Program-made: the position numbers and the translations under genes
The notes under the pieces: model-generated
Database searches by the model: none
What the model saw: only the letters and a program-made list of their open reading frames with translations
Told to the model about the DNA's origin: nothing
From: CAZYJR01 sp964647905
Lineage (GTDB): Bacteria; Desulfobacterota; DSM-4660; Desulfatiglandales; HGW-15
Direction of reading: 5' to 3'
Assembly (NCBI GenBank): GCA_964647905.1
Contig: CAZYJR010000007.1
Span: 66,595-130,594 of the forward strand
DNA length: 64,000 nt
Shown here: positions 43,389 to 50,579 of the stretch, piece after piece
Numbering within the stretch: position 1 is the first letter of the stretch
Layout: the number at the start of each line of letters is the position of its first letter

Positions 43389-45200
43389 CTAGACCCCGTA
43401 GAAGAGATTCAGGACCAGCAGTTCCACGCCTAGGAAAATAATGGTCATCAGCCCTCCGGCCTTTGCGTAGTCCACTGTGCGGAATCCGCCGGGCCGCATA
43501 ATAAGGGCGTTGACCTGGTGAGTGGGTAGCACGAACGTGTTGGAAGCGGAGATCCCCACGACCAGGGCCGCCATGCGCGGGTCCCCTCCGGCCATGACCG
43601 CCATGTTCATGCAGAGCGGTACCAGCAGTACCGTGGCTCCCACGTTGGATACGACCAGGGTGAAAAACGAGGTCATTAGACCCACTACGGCCAACAAGAC
43701 AATGGGGGAGGGCTTCCCTATCACGGCAAGGATTTGGTTGGCCAGAAAGGCGGCTGTCCCTGTCTTTTCAAAGGCTATCCCCAGGGGTATGAGACCGGCC
43801 AGGAGGAACACGGTCATCCAGTCCACGGCCCGGTAGGCCTCGTCCACTGAGAGGACGCCCGTGATGATCATGCCCAGTGCGCCGGACATGAGAGCCACAG
43901 AGAGCTGGACCTTGAAGAAGATCACCTCGGTCAGGGCCAAGGCAAGCCAGATGAGGGCCAGTTTCGCCTTGTGGGGCCGCATGATCTCCCCTTCCAGGGG
44001 GGTGGCGAATGCCAGGGTCCTGGGCCTTGGCCTGTCCCGCAACAGGTGGAATCTCTCCCACGGCCCTTGGAGCAGCAAGGTGTCCCCCATTTGGAGGCGG
44101 ATATTGGTGAGGCCCGCGTAGTAGACCTTGTTGTGCTTCATGAGGGCCACCGGGTTGACCCCGTAGAGCTCCTTGAACTTGACTTGGCTCAAGGTCTTGC
44201 CGATTAGCTCGGAGCGCGGGGGGATGATGGTCTCCGCCAGTCCTGCGTTGGTCCTGGATAAAGCATCCGCAAACTCCTCCAGGCCTGGTTTGATCCGCCA
44301 GCCGTATTCCCTTGCCAGGGCCTGGACGTTCTTACTCCTGCCCACCACGGCCAGGTCGTCGCCTGGATGGATTCGGTCGGTGCTGTGGGGCACCAGGTTC
44401 TTTTCTTTGCCCTGCTTGCGACTGACGGCCACCACGGTAACCAGGAATTTCTCCCTGATCATCAGCTCCTCCAGGGTGCGTGGACCGGTGAAATCCTGCG
44501 GGACATGCAGCTCAAAGACCGATTCCAGCCCACCGTAGGCCTCGATCAGGCTGGCGGTCACCCCTTTGTCCGCTTCGCCTCCGCCGGCCGGCAGGACGAA
44601 TCTTCCAAAAACCAGGAAGTAGAGGATCGCGCTTATCAGGAGACAGACCCCGATCGGGGTTTGGGTGAACAGGCCGAAGGGCTCCAGCCTCTTGTCCCCC
44701 AGAACCAAGAGGTCGTTCAACAGGATGGTGGGACTGGCTCCCACCAGGGTAAGGGTGCCCCCTATGATCGCGCAGAACCCCATGGGCATCAGGATCCTGG
44801 ATACCGGGATTTCGAGCCTCTTGGCTATGCGCTGAGCGGCCGGTAGGAACAGGGCCGCTGCTCCGATGTTCTGCATCATGCTGGAGATGAGTCCCACGGT
44901 GCCTGATACCAGGACCATGATCCGGCTCTCGCTCCGGCCGGCAAACTTGATGATAGGGCTTGCCACCTGGTTCATAACCGCTGTCTTGTCCAGCCCCGCT
45001 CCCATGATGATAACGGCTATTATGGAACACACCGCGTTGCTGCTGAGGCCCACAAAGGCCTCCTTGGGGCTTACCAAACCCATCAGAGGCAGCATCACCA
45101 TCATCATGATGCCCACCACGTCCACTCGCACCCACTCCGAGACAAACAGGAAGATAACAAAGGCCAGGACCAAGATGGTCAGGATCATATCCGCTGTCAT
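43389..45200 (-). CDS. SLC13/DASS-family permease with TrkA-C domains
   Basis: A 603-residue transporter. Membrane segments at both ends (VDVVGIMMMVMLPLMGLVSPKEAF and AALVVGISASNTFVLPTHQVNALI) resemble SLC13 anion symporters. A central cytosolic part of about 200 residues carries two TrkA-C-like modules (LEELMIREKFLVTVVAVSRKQG, then SELIGKTLSQVKFKELYGVNPVAL). Bacterial relatives move sulfate or dicarboxylates with sodium. The Usp-like and kinase genes around it suggest tight control of uptake. Confidence 0.9.
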   Translation of the reverse strand: MTADMILTILVLAFVIFLFVSEWVRVDVVGIMMMVMLPLMGLVSPKEAFVGLSSNAVCSIIAVIIMGAGLDKTAVMNQVASPIIKFAGRSESRIMVLVSGTVGLISSMMQNIGAAALFLPAAQRIAKRLEIPVSRILMPMGFCAIIGGTLTLVGASPTILLNDLLVLGDKRLEPFGLFTQTPIGVCLLISAILYFLVFGRFVLPAGGGEADKGVTASLIEAYGGLESVFELHVPQDFTGPRTLEELMIREKFLVTVVAVSRKQGKEKNLVPHSTDRIHPGDDLAVVGRSKNVQALAREYGWRIKPGLEEFADALSRTNAGLAETIIPPRSELIGKTLSQVKFKELYGVNPVALMKHNKVYYAGLTNIRLQMGDTLLLQGPWERFHLLRDRPRPRTLAFATPLEGEIMRPHKAKLALIWLALALTEVIFFKVQLSVALMSGALGMIITGVLSVDEAYRAVDWMTVFLLAGLIPLGIAFEKTGTAAFLANQILAVIGKPSPIVLLAVVGLMTSFFTLVVSNVGATVLLVPLCMNMAVMAGGDPRMAALVVGISASNTFVLPTHQVNALIMRPGGFRTVDYAKAGGLMTIIFLGVELLVLNLFYGV

Positions 45201-45295
45201 GTCGAGCGCTTCCTTTCCGCGGTCTCACTCGTCCCCGATCCGCTTTGTTTCCGGCTATACATCAAGGCAGGCCGCTTCGGCCGGCGGTCTCGTTC

Positions 45296-45382
45296 TCAGG
45301 GCCGGTTTTCCTTCCTGAACCAGTAGCAAAGAGCAAGTGCAGCCACTATTAGGACCACACCGAGATAAAAACTCCCGCCCAT
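45296..45382 (-). CDS. 28-residue single-helix membrane peptide
   Basis: A very short gene: ATG at 45382 behind GGAGGAATCACAATT, reading MGGSFYLGVVLIVAALALC then YWFRKENRP and a TGA stop. One membrane helix with a positively charged C-terminal end is clear. It fits between the Usp-like gene (49 bases downstream of its stop) and the SLC13 permease, in the same direction, so it may be an accessory subunit. No homologue is known to me. Confidence 0.6.
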   Translation of the reverse strand: MGGSFYLGVVLIVAALALCYWFRKENRP

Positions 45383-45430
45383 AATTGTGATTCCTCCTCC
45401 ACTATGCCGTCCATTGCCCCCTGGAGGCGA

Positions 45431-45988
45431 TCAGACCATGGAGTAGACTAAGATCCCTTGCCGTGCCTCCTCTCGGTCTTGCGGCCTTTGCGCGGGTTGA
45501 TCCTCTTCCGCCTCGGATATGATGAACTCGATCCCCCCGAGCTCCTGGTAGAGCTCCTGAGTAGCCTGATCAGGATCCAGGTACTTGACTACATGGGTGA
45601 AGGGGATTCCCAGCTCCTCTGCCTGTTGTCTGAAGGCCCCGGCGCTCTCTTCCGAGTCGCTCTTGAAAAGGGCCAGGACCTCGTCCCTGGGCTCCTTGCA
45701 CTTTTGGAACGTCTCGCAGGAAAGGGAGGCCGTGTTCAGGGCCACGATCTCGTAGGAGAGCCGTTGGGCCATTTCCAGGGCGTATTCCTTGACATCCTCC
45801 GAGAAGCTGCTCTCTCTGCCTATCACTACCAGTTTCCCCCGGCGCTCCTCCGGCGGCTCCTCTTCGATCCGCTCATAGTCAAGGCCCGTCTCACCCGCCT
45901 CGGCGAATGTGACGGCACCCTGGTATCGGTCCATCCGGTCACCCAGCTTGGGAATCCTTTCCTTCATTTTCTTCCAGAAGCGAGCCAT
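45431..45988 (-). CDS. Universal stress protein-like protein with FAEAGE motif
   Basis: A 185-residue protein. Residues 50-150 have a Usp-like alternating fold (KLVVIGRESSFSEDVKEYALEMAQRLSYEIVALNTA), but the ATP-binding GxxG motif is not visible. Before it, residues 20-34 read DRYQGAVTFAEAGET, a motif shared with the small protein at 46565-46747. The start directly abuts the previous stop, with GGAGG inside the upstream gene. Confidence 0.72.
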   Translation of the reverse strand: MARFWKKMKERIPKLGDRMDRYQGAVTFAEAGETGLDYERIEEEPPEERRGKLVVIGRESSFSEDVKEYALEMAQRLSYEIVALNTASLSCETFQKCKEPRDEVLALFKSDSEESAGAFRQQAEELGIPFTHVVKYLDPDQATQELYQELGGIEFIISEAEEDQPAQRPQDREEARQGILVYSMV

Positions 45989-46531
45989 TTATGTCCTCCT
46001 TTCACTATAGGGCAAGGCCGGTTCTCCAACGGCACCAGGGAATACGACCAGCGGCACCGGCAGCGCTTCGGGAATCGGGTTCGATCCCCGCTCCTCGGAA
46101 TGGGCCGGCTGAGAAGAGCCAGTGCTCCCCTTGTTGTAGATTGCGAGCACTATGTCGTGATGAGCCCCTACGTATCGCGGAATCTCCTTCTCGGGTCTCC
46201 CCATGGCAAGCGATGCGCGAATAGGGATGATTTCCCGGTCCTCCGGGGGCACCATTTCCTCCAGTCGCTCCCGGATCTCATTCAACAGCCCTTGGGCCTC
46301 TCGGCTCTCCCCGGACTCGGCAAAGGCCGCCGCTGCCATTATCGACTCGAAAAGCCGGCCTGCATTCGTTACACCGGTTCTCATCCTTTCGGCCAAGTCC
46401 TTGAAGTCCCGTGCCTGGACGATCTGGAGGACTTGTAGCCCCGCCCTGGTCCTCCGGCAGAGCTCCAGGGCGTATCCAAACGCCTCCCTGCCCGGGATGA
46501 ATCCGTCCACTGCAAGCAGGACACTCTTCAT
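45989..46531 (-). CDS. Universal stress protein-like protein
   Basis: A 180-residue protein starting MKSVLLAVDGFIPGREAFGYALELCRR, a classic Usp beta-alpha opening. Residues 65-77 (MAAAAFAESGESR) are a weaker version of the FAEAGE motif in its neighbours. The C-terminus (HDIVLAIYNKGS, then VPLVVFPG) completes a Usp-like domain without a clear ATP loop. It is the second gene of the operon. Confidence 0.75.
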   Translation of the reverse strand: MKSVLLAVDGFIPGREAFGYALELCRRTRAGLQVLQIVQARDFKDLAERMRTGVTNAGRLFESIMAAAAFAESGESREAQGLLNEIRERLEEMVPPEDREIIPIRASLAMGRPEKEIPRYVGAHHDIVLAIYNKGSTGSSQPAHSEERGSNPIPEALPVPLVVFPGAVGEPALPYSERRT

Positions 46532-46564
46532 TGGATCTTTCCTCTCCGCTCCTTTGAGACGCCT

Positions 46565-46747
46565 TCAGGTCCTGAGGACCGGCCTCTCCGAGCGTTGTTC
46601 ACGACGCCGGCTCCCCCGCTTGCGGGGCCGTTTCCGGTCCGCGGGCCTCAAGAACTCTTCCGCTGCCCCGGCCTCTCCGGCCTCGGCAAAGGTGACAGCG
46701 GCCGTCCAACGATCCCATCCCCTTATCCTGTAGTCTTGTCCTGTCAT
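46565..46747 (-). CDS. Small basic protein with FAEAGE motif, first gene of the SLC13 operon
   Basis: A 60-residue protein: MTGQDYRIRGWDRWTAAVTF followed by AEAGEAGAAEEF and a highly basic arginine-rich tail. The DRW-x-AAVTFAEAGE block (residues 12-25) nearly repeats residues 20-33 of the Usp-like protein at 45431-45988. The ATG at 46747 follows AAGGAGGGGGCGCC. No known family; probably a small regulator or scaffold for the operon. Confidence 0.6.
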   Translation of the reverse strand: MTGQDYRIRGWDRWTAAVTFAEAGEAGAAEEFLRPADRKRPRKRGSRRREQRSERPVLRT

Positions 46748-46792
46748 GGCGCCCCCTCCTTGATTGATGTGCATGCCTTCACCGATGAGGAG

Positions 46793-46808
46793 AGCAAGGG
46801 CTGTGCCC
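46793..46808 (-). promoter_or_regulatory. Sigma-54 (-24/-12) promoter of the Usp-SLC13-two-component operon
   Basis: On the minus strand the sequence reads GGGCACAGCCCTTGCT. This matches TGGCACR-N4-TTGCW except for the first T, with the invariant GG and GC exactly 10 bases apart. Transcription would start near 46782, about 35 bases before the ATG at 46747. The operon's last gene is an NtrC-type sigma-54 activator, so autoregulation is likely. Confidence 0.7.
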
Positions 46809-47060
46809 GGCCGCCTGATTTGCGATTAACTATCTGAAATAAAGGAATGAACCGGCCTGAGCCGAAGTAGGGGCCTCTGAATGCAATGTGTTGCAGAATG
46901 CATCATTGATAATGTATTACTGTATAACATACTGTTATTACGTATAATGATCTCATGTTGCGTAAAGGAAACGCATATTGCAGATCGCAACAGGGAAGGT
47001 GATTTTCCGGGCTTGTGGCCTGCCGGGCCCTGGGGTAGGATTAGACTTCGGGAGGACGGG
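46809..47060. promoter_or_regulatory. AT-rich divergent control region between the SLC13 operon and the Lon-receiver gene
   Basis: This stretch is far richer in A and T than its flanks. It holds a TATAAT at 46943-46948 without a good -35, an imperfect dyad from ATCATT (46902-46907) to AATGAT (46946-46951), and the dyad TGCGT-N7-ACGCA (46959-46975). These are candidates for upstream activator sites of the NtrC-type regulator and for the promoter of the protease gene. Confidence 0.45.
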
Positions 47061-49070
47061 ATGCGTATTTTCAAGAAGGACGACTCCGGAGAGTTCCAGG
47101 ACGTGTCTTCCGAGCTGGACGAGCTCAAGGAGACGGTACAGGGTTCTTCCATGCCTCCCCGGGTGGTGGAAGCCGCTCTGAGAGAGGTGAAGCGGCTCAC
47201 CAGGATGGGGCCTTCGACGGCGGAATACACCATAGGGATCAACTACATCGACTACCTGCTAAGCCTTCCCTGGCAGCGAATGACCGAGGACCACCTGGAC
47301 ATCAAGACGGCCGAGGAGATACTCGACCAGGAGCACTACGGGCTCGAGGAGATAAAGGAAAGGATCCTCGAGTACCTCGCCGTCAGGATTCTCAAGACCT
47401 CTCATAAGCAGAGAATATTGGTGGTGGACGATGAGAGGGTGACCAGGCTGAATCTCCAGCACGTGCTCTCCAAGGAGGGTTATGAAGTGGTGCTGGCCGC
47501 AAGCGGGGTGGAGGCATTGGGGCTCCTCAGGAAAGGGGCATTTGACATTATTGTGACCGACCTCAAGATGGATCGGGTCGACGGGATGGAGGTGCTAAAG
47601 AAGGCCAAAGAGGAGAACCCCAACACCGAGGTCATCATCATAACCGGCTATGCCACGGTGCCAACAGCCATTGACGCCATGAAAAAGGGGTCCTTTCACT
47701 TCCTGGCCAAGCCCTTGAAGCTGGATGAGATCCGAAACACGGTAAAGAGGGCCCTGGCCGGCAAGATGGCCCGTCTCACGTCGCGGGGGCCCGTGCTGTG
47801 CTTCGTGGGGCCCCCGGGGACCGGGAAGACCTCCCTGGGCCGCTCCATAGCCAGGAGCCTCCATCGAAAATTCGTTCGTATTTCACTGGCTGGAATGAAG
47901 GACGAAGCCGAGATCAGGGGCCATCGCCGGAGCTACGTGGGCGCGCTCCCCGGGCGGATCATCCAGGAGGTAAGAAGGTGCGGGACTCGGAATCCGGCGT
48001 TCATGCTGGACGAGCTGGATAAGGTGGGGCAGGACTTCAAAGGGGATCCGGCCTCGGCCCTCCTGGAGGTCCTGGATCCCGAGCAGAACACCCACTTCAT
48101 GGACCATTACCTTGACGTGCCTTTTGATCTATCCAGGGTGATGTTCATAGCCACGGCCAACACCACGGACAACATCCCGCCTCCGCTCCTGGACAGGGTG
48201 GAGGTGCTTCGCCTCAGCGGCTACACAGAGCAGGAGAAGGAGGAGATCGCGTTTCGCCATTTGATTCCCAGGGAGATCCAGGAGGCGGGACTCCAGGAGC
48301 ACCCCCCGTCGTTTACCAGGGAGGCGGTACGAAAGATGATATTGGAGTACACCCGGGAGGCCGGTTTGAGGGACCTCCAGAGACAGGCGGCCTCAATCTG
48401 CAGGAAGGTGGCCAGGGGGATGCTGGGGACGGAGGAAGCCGCTCGAAAGGCCTCGACCATCACCCCGGAAGCAGTGGAGGCGTTCTTGGGCCCCAGGAAA
48501 TACCACTTCGAGGTGGCCGAGGCCCGTGATCGGGTGGGTGTCAGCACCGGTCTGGCCTGGACCGAAACCGGGGGGGAGATCATCTTTGTCGAGGCCACAA
48601 CCATGCGCGGAAGGAACCGGTTGATCCTCACCGGTTCTTTGGGCGACGTAATGAAGGAGTCAGCCCAGGCGGCCTTGAGCTACATAAGAAGCCATGCAGG
48701 CGAGTCGGGCATAGAGGAGACCTTCTTTGACAGGCATGACATACACGTGCACGTCCCTGCCGGGGCCATACCCAAGGACGGCCCCTCGGCTGGCCTCACT
48801 ATAGCCGTGGCCCTGCTCTCCCTTCTCACCGGTCGTCCCTGCCGCAGAACGGTCGCCTTGAGTGGAGAGCTCACACTGAGCGGCCGCGTCCTTCCGGTGG
48901 GCGGGATAAAGGAGAAGCTCCTCGCAGCGGGTAGAGGCGGAGTGGGCAAGGTCGTGTTTCCGGCCAAGAACGACGGGGACTTCCGTATACTCGGCCCCGA
49001 GATCACCCGGGGACTCGAGATCCGCCTGGTAGACCGCGTGGAGGATGTACTGGAAGAGGTCCTGATCTAG
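47061..49070 (+). CDS. Lon-family ATP-dependent protease with a response-regulator receiver domain
   Basis: A 669-residue hybrid. Residues 1-110 correspond to the helical region before the Lon ATPase (YTIGINYIDYLLSLPWQ, then EEILDQEHYGLEEIKERILEYLAVR). Residues 117-232 are a complete receiver domain: VVDDE, phospho-acceptor D167 in IIVTDLKM, ITGYATV and K217 in AKPLK. Lon AAA+ follows with Walker A GPPGTGKT at 250-257 and FMLDELDKVGQD, then the protease domain with the catalytic serine in PKDGPSAG and lysine in GGIKEKLL. The LAN substrate-binding domain of normal Lon is missing. It starts behind GGAGGACGGG. Confidence 0.88.
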   Translation: MRIFKKDDSGEFQDVSSELDELKETVQGSSMPPRVVEAALREVKRLTRMGPSTAEYTIGINYIDYLLSLPWQRMTEDHLDIKTAEEILDQEHYGLEEIKERILEYLAVRILKTSHKQRILVVDDERVTRLNLQHVLSKEGYEVVLAASGVEALGLLRKGAFDIIVTDLKMDRVDGMEVLKKAKEENPNTEVIIITGYATVPTAIDAMKKGSFHFLAKPLKLDEIRNTVKRALAGKMARLTSRGPVLCFVGPPGTGKTSLGRSIARSLHRKFVRISLAGMKDEAEIRGHRRSYVGALPGRIIQEVRRCGTRNPAFMLDELDKVGQDFKGDPASALLEVLDPEQNTHFMDHYLDVPFDLSRVMFIATANTTDNIPPPLLDRVEVLRLSGYTEQEKEEIAFRHLIPREIQEAGLQEHPPSFTREAVRKMILEYTREAGLRDLQRQAASICRKVARGMLGTEEAARKASTITPEAVEAFLGPRKYHFEVAEARDRVGVSTGLAWTETGGEIIFVEATTMRGRNRLILTGSLGDVMKESAQAALSYIRSHAGESGIEETFFDRHDIHVHVPAGAIPKDGPSAGLTIAVALLSLLTGRPCRRTVALSGELTLSGRVLPVGGIKEKLLAAGRGGVGKVVFPAKNDGDFRILGPEITRGLEIRLVDRVEDVLEEVLI

Positions 49071-49076
49071 TTTCCG

Positions 49077-49238
49077 TCCATAAATGGCCCTTTCTCCCAA
49101 TCTCGGCGTCGATCTGCGGGGTTGGTCGTGCGACGTACTGCAGTACGCCTCCTCCCAACCCCTTGATCTCCTTGACCTTGGAAGAAATTGCTCATTTCTG
49201 GCCTGGAAACTCGCTAGTGCCGAGAACGAATTTATGGA
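49077..49238. repeat. Palindromic intergenic element (MITE-like or structured RNA)
   Basis: The ends TCCATAAAT (49077-49085) and ATTTATGGA (49230-49238) are exact inverted repeats. Inside, GGGGTTGG and CCAACCCC flank a central perfect palindrome GTACTGCAGTAC, and further imperfect pairing joins the arms. The whole 162-base stretch can fold into one long hairpin. It fills the gap between convergent genes and contains no gene I can support. Confidence 0.7.
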
Positions 49239-49248
49239 TGGGCACGAT

Positions 49249-49830
49249 CTAGTCGCGGCTGTTGATTCTTTCCAAGAGCCAGGCCATGTTTCGGCCCAAC
49301 TGCCGCATTGTCTGGAGTCCTTCTTCGTCCTTTTCCACTTCCCCCTTGTCCAGCCCGAAGCCCAGGTTCCAGTAGTTGGAGCCGGGTACTATCATCTGGC
49401 TTATGAAGAAAAAGTGATTTATGGAGTCAAAGGTGTGGACGGCCCCGCCTCTGCGGGCCGCAACCACCGCCGCTCCCACCTTTCGCTTGAACATATCGTC
49501 GTTTGCACGGGCCACGTACCCGGCCCGGTCGATCAGGGCCTTGGTCTCGGAGGAGAGGTCCGCGAAATAGGTGGGAGAGGCTATTATTATGCCGTCCGCC
49601 TCCACCATCTTCTCGATGCAGGCATTGGCGTCGTCCTCCCTGCCGTGGCACCGCCGGTCCTTTTTCTCGAAGCATTTCCGGCAGGCGAGGCACCCTCGGA
49701 TCTCCTTGCCCGCGAGCTGCACGAGCTCGGTGTCTATGCCTGAGGCCTCGAGCTCTGAGAGCACTGTCCTGGCCAAAATGGCGGTGTTTCCGTTTCTCCT
49801 CGCACTCCCGCTGAAAGCGACGACTCTCAT
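49249..49830 (-). CDS. Iron-sulfur flavoprotein of the NADPH-dependent FMN reductase family
   Basis: A 193-residue flavodoxin-like protein. The FMN loop is VVAFSGSARRNGNTAILA, and SPTYFADLSSETKALIDRAG is the second flavin-contact segment. The four cysteines C47, C50, C53 and C61 (CLACRKC, then seven residues to C) make the compact CX2CX2CX7C cluster motif of archaeal iron-sulfur flavoproteins. It probably carries one [4Fe-4S] and FMN and acts in oxygen or peroxide detoxification or electron transfer. I start at 49830, six bases from GGAGG. Confidence 0.87.
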   Translation of the reverse strand: MRVVAFSGSARRNGNTAILARTVLSELEASGIDTELVQLAGKEIRGCLACRKCFEKKDRRCHGREDDANACIEKMVEADGIIIASPTYFADLSSETKALIDRAGYVARANDDMFKRKVGAAVVAARRGGAVHTFDSINHFFFISQMIVPGSNYWNLGFGLDKGEVEKDEEGLQTMRQLGRNMAWLLERINSRD

Positions 49831-49853
49831 GGGCATCCTCCCCTTGTTGTTCT

Positions 49854-50324
49854 CTACTGTACGAGCTGCCACGTGCCGTCAGGACGCCTGTATGCAGTGG
49901 CGTGAACCGTCTCGCGCCTGCCGTCCACATAGCCGTCTATTTCCACGTCCCGGTAGACACGGCCGTCCTTTCTGTATGCCTCATGCGGCGTGGCCGTATA
50001 CCGGTTCCCGGTGTCCGGGTTCAGCCACTCGCTTCGATTGCCCGACTCTCTGTACTCCAGCGTGTTGTTCAGCTGCCGCTGATCATATTTATCCCACTCG
50101 TTCCCTATGATGTAGCCCAAGACCATGCCGATCCCGGCCCCTATCAGGGCGTTTTCCCCCCTCCTGTCGTCCGGGCCGAGCTGGCCGCCCACCGCCGCTC
50201 CTCCCAGCCCGCCGATGAGGGCTCCTTGCCCCGCCTTGCTCCTGTTGGCGCAACCGGTAATAGTCGCTGCCAGGAATCCCGCCAGTGTCAGCAGGATCAG
50301 TCCGTTGAAAATGACTCGCTTCAT
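49854..50324 (-). CDS. Glycine-zipper outer-membrane lipoprotein
   Basis: A 156-residue lipoprotein: signal segment with lipobox ATITGC, a glycine-zipper region (GQGALIGGLGGAAVGGQLG, then GENALIGAGIGMVLGYIIG), and a C-terminal domain resembling the rickettsial 17-kDa surface antigen (SEWLNPDTGNRYTATPHEAY, then CREVEIDG-like RDVEIDGYVDGRRE). It probably sits in the outer membrane and stabilises the envelope. It has a very strong promoter 108 bases upstream and may be cotranscribed with the flavoprotein. Confidence 0.85.
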   Translation of the reverse strand: MKRVIFNGLILLTLAGFLAATITGCANRSKAGQGALIGGLGGAAVGGQLGPDDRRGENALIGAGIGMVLGYIIGNEWDKYDQRQLNNTLEYRESGNRSEWLNPDTGNRYTATPHEAYRKDGRVYRDVEIDGYVDGRRETVHATAYRRPDGTWQLVQ

Positions 50325-50431
50325 TTAACACCTCCGGATATTTGACAATCGAACGCCCCCGGCATCATGTGGACGGATATCTCTCCTTCCACTCAACCCC
50401 CCGGGGTTTCCACTCGTCAATGCTATTGCTC

Positions 50432-50459
50432 ATTATAAGACCCCTACGGGGAGTGTCAA
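50432..50459 (-). promoter_or_regulatory. Strong sigma-70 promoter of the glycine-zipper lipoprotein gene
   Basis: On the minus strand, TTGACA (50459-50454), a 16-base spacer and a perfect TATAAT (50437-50432). The spacer contains the inverted repeat CCCCGTAGGGG, much like the one in the promoter at 20049-20077. Confidence 0.72.
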
Positions 50460-50579
50460 ACAACTTACTATTTGAACGAGCCTCTATCGCCACGTGGGAA
50501 GAAGAACGAACAAGAGGGGCCCGAAGACCTCGAGACCGCCCCCGCATTATCGGCGCCCGGCCGGAACTGATAGCAGGTA

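Noticed and set aside
46967..46984. A second sigma-54 promoter facing the Lon-receiver gene (GGAAACGCATATTGCA)
   Set aside because: The GG and GC are 11 bases apart instead of 10, a spacing that sigma-54 does not tolerate well, and the -24 element is poor.
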